Source: a bacterium
Lineage (GTDB): Bacteria; Planctomycetota; J058; JAJDCP01
Direction of reading: 5' to 3'
Assembly (NCBI GenBank): GCA_030428695.1
Contig: JAUIEM010000251.1
Coordinates: forward strand, 1 to 14,679
Length of the DNA stretch: 14,679 bases
In this document: positions 11,249 to 14,679 of the stretch, in pieces
How positions within the stretch are numbered: position 1 is the stretch's first letter
Layout: each line of letters opens with the position of its first letter
Notes under the pieces: model-generated
The model's database searches: none
What the model was told of the DNA's origin: nothing
The model's input: the letters and a program-made list of their open reading frames with translations, nothing else
Program-made: the position numbers and the translations under genes

Positions 11249-12352
11249 ATGAGCCCCGACGAGGGCAAGCTGTCGCGCGGCAAGAAGCTGGTGTTCGTCG
11301 CCCTGATCGTCGCCCTCCTCTGGGGAGCCGGCGAGCTCGCCTGGCATCTCTACGCCTCCCAGCGGCTCGCGGCCTACCTCGCCGAGAAGGAGACGCGCAA
11401 CGACTTCTTCCTGCCCGACCCCGCGACCCGCATCAAGCTCAGGCCCGGAGACTGGGCCCACCGCAACACCGGCACCGACGACACCTGCTACTTCCACATC
11501 AACCGCTTCTCCCTGCGCGGCCCGGAGATCGCCGAGGAGAAGCCCGCCGACAGCCTGCGCATCCTGTGCCTCGGCGGCTCGACGACCTTCGGCACCAGCT
11601 GCCTGCGCGACTCCCTGACCTACCCCGCCCAGCTCGAGGCCGGCCTGCGCGCCCGCGGCCTGCCGGTCCAGGTGCTCAACGGCGGCGTGCCGCGCTTCAC
11701 CACCGTCGACAGCCTCGGCAATCTGCGCCGCCTCGGCGCCCTCGCGCCGGACCTGGTCATCGTCTACCACGCCCTCAACGACGTCTGCTTCGCCGCCGAG
11801 GTCGGGGAGTTCTACTACGCCCCGGACAGCGCCCCGCGCCGCGCCAGCCGCGAGCTGCGCTACACCCTCGACAGCGAGTCGTCGCTGCTCGAGGCCCTGT
11901 GGCGCCGCCTGGGGCGCCCGGACAAGGCCCGCATCGCCGAGGACCGGCAGAGCATCGAGCCCCGCACCATCGACGGCTTCCGCGCGAACCTCGGGCGCAT
12001 CGTCGAGGAAGCCTCCGGGCTCGGAGCCGGCACGCTCCTGCTCACCTTCGCCTCGCAGCTGACCGACGCAGAAGAGCGGGAGAGGCGACGCGCGACGATC
12101 GAGAGCGACCTGCTGTTCCAGGAGTGCCGTTTGCCGCTCGACACCCTTGCGCTCGAGCTCTCCCGCTTCAACCAGGCGCTGCGCGACTTCGGCGCGGAAC
12201 GCGCGCTGCCGGTGGTCGACCTCGAGGGCGGGATCCCGGCCGACGACGCCTTCTGGGGCGACCCCTTCCACCTCAACGCGGCGGGCAGCAGCCGCAAGGT
12301 CGAGCTGCTGATCGACGCCGTCGAGGCGGCCCTGCGCGAGCGGCAAGGCTGA
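11249..12352 (+). CDS. membrane-anchored SGNH/GDSL-type hydrolase
   Basis: This encodes 367 residues from ATG 11249, with GGGAGAG at 11237-11243 and a 5-base spacer. Residues ~11-33 form a single hydrophobic segment after a basic N-terminus, so the enzyme is probably anchored in the inner membrane with its catalytic part outside. Block I is LCLGGSTTFG with the likely nucleophile Ser111. A block II Gly lies in NGGVPRF (144-150). Block III is ALNDVC with Asn177. Block V is DPFHLNAAG with Asp338 and His341 completing the triad. SGNH enzymes of this layout are esterases, lipases or O-acetyl-group hydrolases; in similar anchored proteins the substrate is often a polysaccharide or glycan acyl group. 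The substrate here cannot be inferred. Its TGA stop overlaps the next gene's ATG by one base, so the two proteins are probably made together. Confidence 0.87.
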   Translation: MSPDEGKLSRGKKLVFVALIVALLWGAGELAWHLYASQRLAAYLAEKETRNDFFLPDPATRIKLRPGDWAHRNTGTDDTCYFHINRFSLRGPEIAEEKPADSLRILCLGGSTTFGTSCLRDSLTYPAQLEAGLRARGLPVQVLNGGVPRFTTVDSLGNLRRLGALAPDLVIVYHALNDVCFAAEVGEFYYAPDSAPRRASRELRYTLDSESSLLEALWRRLGRPDKARIAEDRQSIEPRTIDGFRANLGRIVEEASGLGAGTLLLTFASQLTDAEERERRRATIESDLLFQECRLPLDTLALELSRFNQALRDFGAERALPVVDLEGGIPADDAFWGDPFHLNAAGSSRKVELLIDAVEAALRERQG

Positions 12353-14679
12353 TGGCGACGCCCTGGATCGACCACTACGACGAGAGCGACGGCGTCGAGC
12401 GCTACGTGGTCCGCACCCTGCTCGGCCACCTCGGCCGGGCGCTGGCCCCGGGCGGCGAGCGGGTGGCGCGGCTGCTGCCCCGGGCGCGCGACCTCGGCGA
12501 CGGCCCCCGGCTCAAGCTCGATCAACTGCTCGGCCTGGTGCTCGGGCGGGGCAAGGCCCTGCTCCGCTTCATCCGCGCCGAGCTCAGCGGCCAGAAGGCG
12601 CCGAACTTCCGCAAGCTCGCCCTCGCCTCCCCCCTGTTCCGCTGGTCCCTCGAAGAGCTGCTCGAGGAGCTGCGGGAAGCGCCGGGGGCGCGCGGCTTCC
12701 TGCGCGAGCAGCTGCCGGAGCTGATCGCGACCCTCGAGCCCGAGACCGCGCAGCCGGAGCTCGAGGCCCTCGAGGAGCAGCTGCGCGGGCTCCAGCGCGA
12801 CCTGCATCTCAGCGCCGCCGTGCGGCCGCGGGACCTGCTCTGCCTCCGGAGCCGCGACCGCGAGCGCATCGCCGCGCTCCTGCGCGCGGCCCAGAAGCTG
12901 CAGGGAAGGGCCCGCAAGCACCCCGCGCTGCTCAGCGAGCTCGCCCACCTGCAGCTCGTGCGGGGCAAGGCCGAGCGCGCCGCGACCACCTTCGAGCGCG
13001 CCCTCGGGGGTTGCGATGCCCCGACCCGGCGCGCGCTCTACGCCTTCAACGCCTGCCTGGCCCGCGTCGAGTCGGGGGAGCCCGACGCCGCCCTCGAGCG
13101 CTACCGCGAAGCGCTCGAGGCCGATCCGGACGTCGCCCTGGTCGAGCCCCGCCGCTACGCGGTCGTGCGCTTCCTCGGGGCGCTGCCCTGCGGACACCGC
13201 CTCCTGTGCACCCACACCGGGCGCGAGCGGCTGGTGTTCTCCCTGTACGGCGGCGAGCTGAGCGCCGAGGCGGTGTTCCCGCAGCTCGAGCGGCTCAACG
13301 CCCTCGGCCATCCGGGCATCGCCCAGGCCGTCGACCTCGACTGGGTCGCCCCCAAAGACCACCGCCGCGCCTTCGTGACCTGGGGCCCGACGCCGGTCGG
13401 CCTCGACGCCGCCCTCGCGCGCACCGGCCCCCTCGCCCCGGGGCAGACCCGCCGCCTGCTGCGGGCGATCGCCGACGGCCTCGCGGCCGCCGCCGCGCTC
13501 GGCATCCCGCACCGCTGGCTGCGCCCGAGCTGCGTGCTGCTCGACGAGGGCCGGCTCGACCGGCCGCGCGTGCTCGGCTTCGGGCTCGCGCCGCGGGCGG
13601 AGGACCTGCACGCCTACCTGCCGGACAAGCGCAGGCCGGCGACGCAGCTCGCCCGCTTCCTGGCCGAGGGTCTGCCCTTCGCGGCGCCCGAGCAGCGCGG
13701 CGCCCGGGGAGCGCTCGATGCCCGGGCGGACATCTTCGCCCTCGGCCAGCTCGGGGTGTACTGCCTGTTCCGCACGCTGGAGCCGAGCGCGTCGCAGCTC
13801 TCCGGCTGCGGGCCCCTCGGCCCACTGCTCGAGCGCTGCCGGGCCGACGATCCGGAGCGGCGCTTCAGCGACTGGGATGCGGTGCTGGCGGCCCTCGACG
13901 AGCTCGAAGCGCCGCCGATGCAGGGCCTGACCGCCGACGAGCTGTTCCCCGAGCTCGGCCCGCCGCGCGAGCGGCTCGAGCTGGTCACCGACCCCGAGCT
14001 CGCGCCGGCGGACCCCGGAGACACGGAGGCAGAGCTCCCTCCGGTCCTCCTCCACGAACCCCTGGCGGGCCCGGAGCTGCCGTCCGAGGAGAGCGACTGG
14101 TCGGAGCTCGAGGCCTCCGACGACCGGGACGGCGCCGACGAGCCCCCCTCCTTCGACTCCGACGACAGCTTCGACCTGCTCGGCGACACCGACGTGTCGA
14201 CCGAGCCCCGCGAGCTGCTCGGCCCGGACGCCGAGCTCCCGCCGCTGCCCGCCGACGGCAAGGTCGACTACTTCCTCGAGTCGGAGGACAGCAGCTTCGA
14301 GCAGTCGGACAGCGTCGAGATCCCCACCCCGAAGATCGGCCCGCGGGGCAAGTCGCTGGCCCTGACGCTACCGCCCGCTCCGCCGCTTCCGCCCGCTCCA
14401 CCGCCCAGCGAGTCCGGCGAGGAGGACCTGCGCAAGGTCACGCGCCGCAGCTCGCGGCGTCTCTCCCAGCTGCTCGACGAGGCCCGGATGCTCGAGTCGC
14501 AGGAGGCGCTCGCCTTCGGCGACAGCGGCTTCCCCGAGCCGGTCGCGCCCGCCGGCGCGGAGCCCGTGTCCCTCGAGGAGGTCGACGCGCTGTGGTGGAC
14601 CCCGACCTGGGAGCAGGAAGAGGTCGCCGCGATCTTCGACATCCCCCCGGCGGCCCGCAACAGCGCCGCGATGGAGCTG
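12352..14679 (+). CDS. TPR-pseudokinase with acidic disordered tail (3' end outside window)
   Basis: The frame is open for 776 codons to the window edge with no stop. ATG 12352 overlaps the hydrolase stop (TGATG), and a weak AAGG lies just upstream. Residues ~1-185 are helical with no signal peptide or membrane segment, so it is probably cytoplasmic. Residues ~191-262 resemble two tetratricopeptide repeats (ELAHLQLVRGKAERAATTFERAL; GEPDAALERYREALEADP). Residues ~268-525 follow the order of a bacterial Ser/Thr kinase: RYAVVRFLG, GHPGIAQAVDL, a hinge-like WGPTPVGLDAAL, GIPHRWLRPSCVLL, VLGFGLAPR, FAAPEQ, DARADIFALGQ and a final DPERRFSDWDAVLAAL. Essential residues are lost: the glycine loop is absent, VAIK reads VFSL (295-298), HRD reads HRW (387-389) and DFG reads GFG (409-411). 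APE (445-447) and Asp460 remain. Residues ~530-720 are rich in Asp, Glu, Ser and Pro and look disordered. It is most likely a scaffold or regulatory pseudokinase. Confidence 0.85.
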   Translation, partial: MATPWIDHYDESDGVERYVVRTLLGHLGRALAPGGERVARLLPRARDLGDGPRLKLDQLLGLVLGRGKALLRFIRAELSGQKAPNFRKLALASPLFRWSLEELLEELREAPGARGFLREQLPELIATLEPETAQPELEALEEQLRGLQRDLHLSAAVRPRDLLCLRSRDRERIAALLRAAQKLQGRARKHPALLSELAHLQLVRGKAERAATTFERALGGCDAPTRRALYAFNACLARVESGEPDAALERYREALEADPDVALVEPRRYAVVRFLGALPCGHRLLCTHTGRERLVFSLYGGELSAEAVFPQLERLNALGHPGIAQAVDLDWVAPKDHRRAFVTWGPTPVGLDAALARTGPLAPGQTRRLLRAIADGLAAAAALGIPHRWLRPSCVLLDEGRLDRPRVLGFGLAPRAEDLHAYLPDKRRPATQLARFLAEGLPFAAPEQRGARGALDARADIFALGQLGVYCLFRTLEPSASQLSGCGPLGPLLERCRADDPERRFSDWDAVLAALDELEAPPMQGLTADELFPELGPPRERLELVTDPELAPADPGDTEAELPPVLLHEPLAGPELPSEESDWSELEASDDRDGADEPPSFDSDDSFDLLGDTDVSTEPRELLGPDAELPPLPADGKVDYFLESEDSSFEQSDSVEIPTPKIGPRGKSLALTLPPAPPLPPAPPPSESGEEDLRKVTRRSSRRLSQLLDEARMLESQEALAFGDSGFPEPVAPAGAEPVSLEEVDALWWTPTWEQEEVAAIFDIPPAARNSAAMEL

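Noticed and set aside
11860..14055. 731-codon minus-strand open frame across the SGNH hydrolase and pseudokinase genes
   Set aside because: Glu/Ala/Arg/Gly-rich shadow spanning two real genes; no motifs or ribosome site. The plus-strand frame shows TPR and kinase subdomain order.
12352..14679. Frequent CTCGAG/GAGCTC strings considered as a repeat array
   Set aside because: They are in-frame Leu-Glu and Glu-Leu codon pairs typical of this genome, with irregular spacing.

Overview
The window is very GC-rich DNA (by eye about 70% G+C, with strong G/C preference at third codon positions) from a bacterium. It has large multidomain proteins, a kinase-like protein with an acidic low-complexity tail, an EF-hand protein and a giant hydantoinase/oxoprolinase. 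That mix resembles Planctomycetota, Myxococcota or related phyla, but there is no rRNA or other marker, so the phylum is an impression only.

Layout, left to right. (1) The C-terminal end of an EF-hand protein (1-320, +) followed by a probable intrinsic terminator. (2) A two-gene plus-strand unit: an exported, largely helical protein of unknown function (430-2373) and, 14 bp later, an EamA/DMT-type membrane transporter with a 64-residue histidine-rich C-terminal tail (2388-3416). (3) A convergent minus-strand gene for a fused HyuA-HyuB hydantoinase/5-oxoprolinase family enzyme (3435-6911). (4) A short divergent promoter region, then katG, an intact catalase-peroxidase (7045-9216, +). (5) A convergent minus-strand pair of YeeE/YedE-type membrane subunits, probably sulfur-compound uptake (10407-9844 and 9844-9236), overlapping by one base. 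(6) A gene-poor stretch of about 570 bp (10414-10981) rich in inverted repeats, including a ~216-bp element with ~55-bp imperfect terminal inverted repeats. (7) A plus-strand set: a small three-helix membrane protein (10982-11215), a membrane-anchored SGNH/GDSL hydrolase (11249-12352), and a gene overlapping it by one base that runs off the window (12352->14679). That last gene encodes a TPR-containing protein whose kinase-like domain has lost the VAIK Lys, HRD Asp and DFG Asp.

How the genes fit together. KatG detoxifies peroxide. The YeeE/YedE pair probably imports a reduced sulfur species. The His-tailed transporter suggests metal binding or metal export. The SGNH hydrolase and pseudokinase are probably translationally coupled and may act together. 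None of these blocks is an obvious known cluster. The two items most worth a second look are the inverted-repeat element at 10634-10849 and the TPR-pseudokinase at the right edge. No tRNA, rRNA, CRISPR array, transposase or phage gene was seen.
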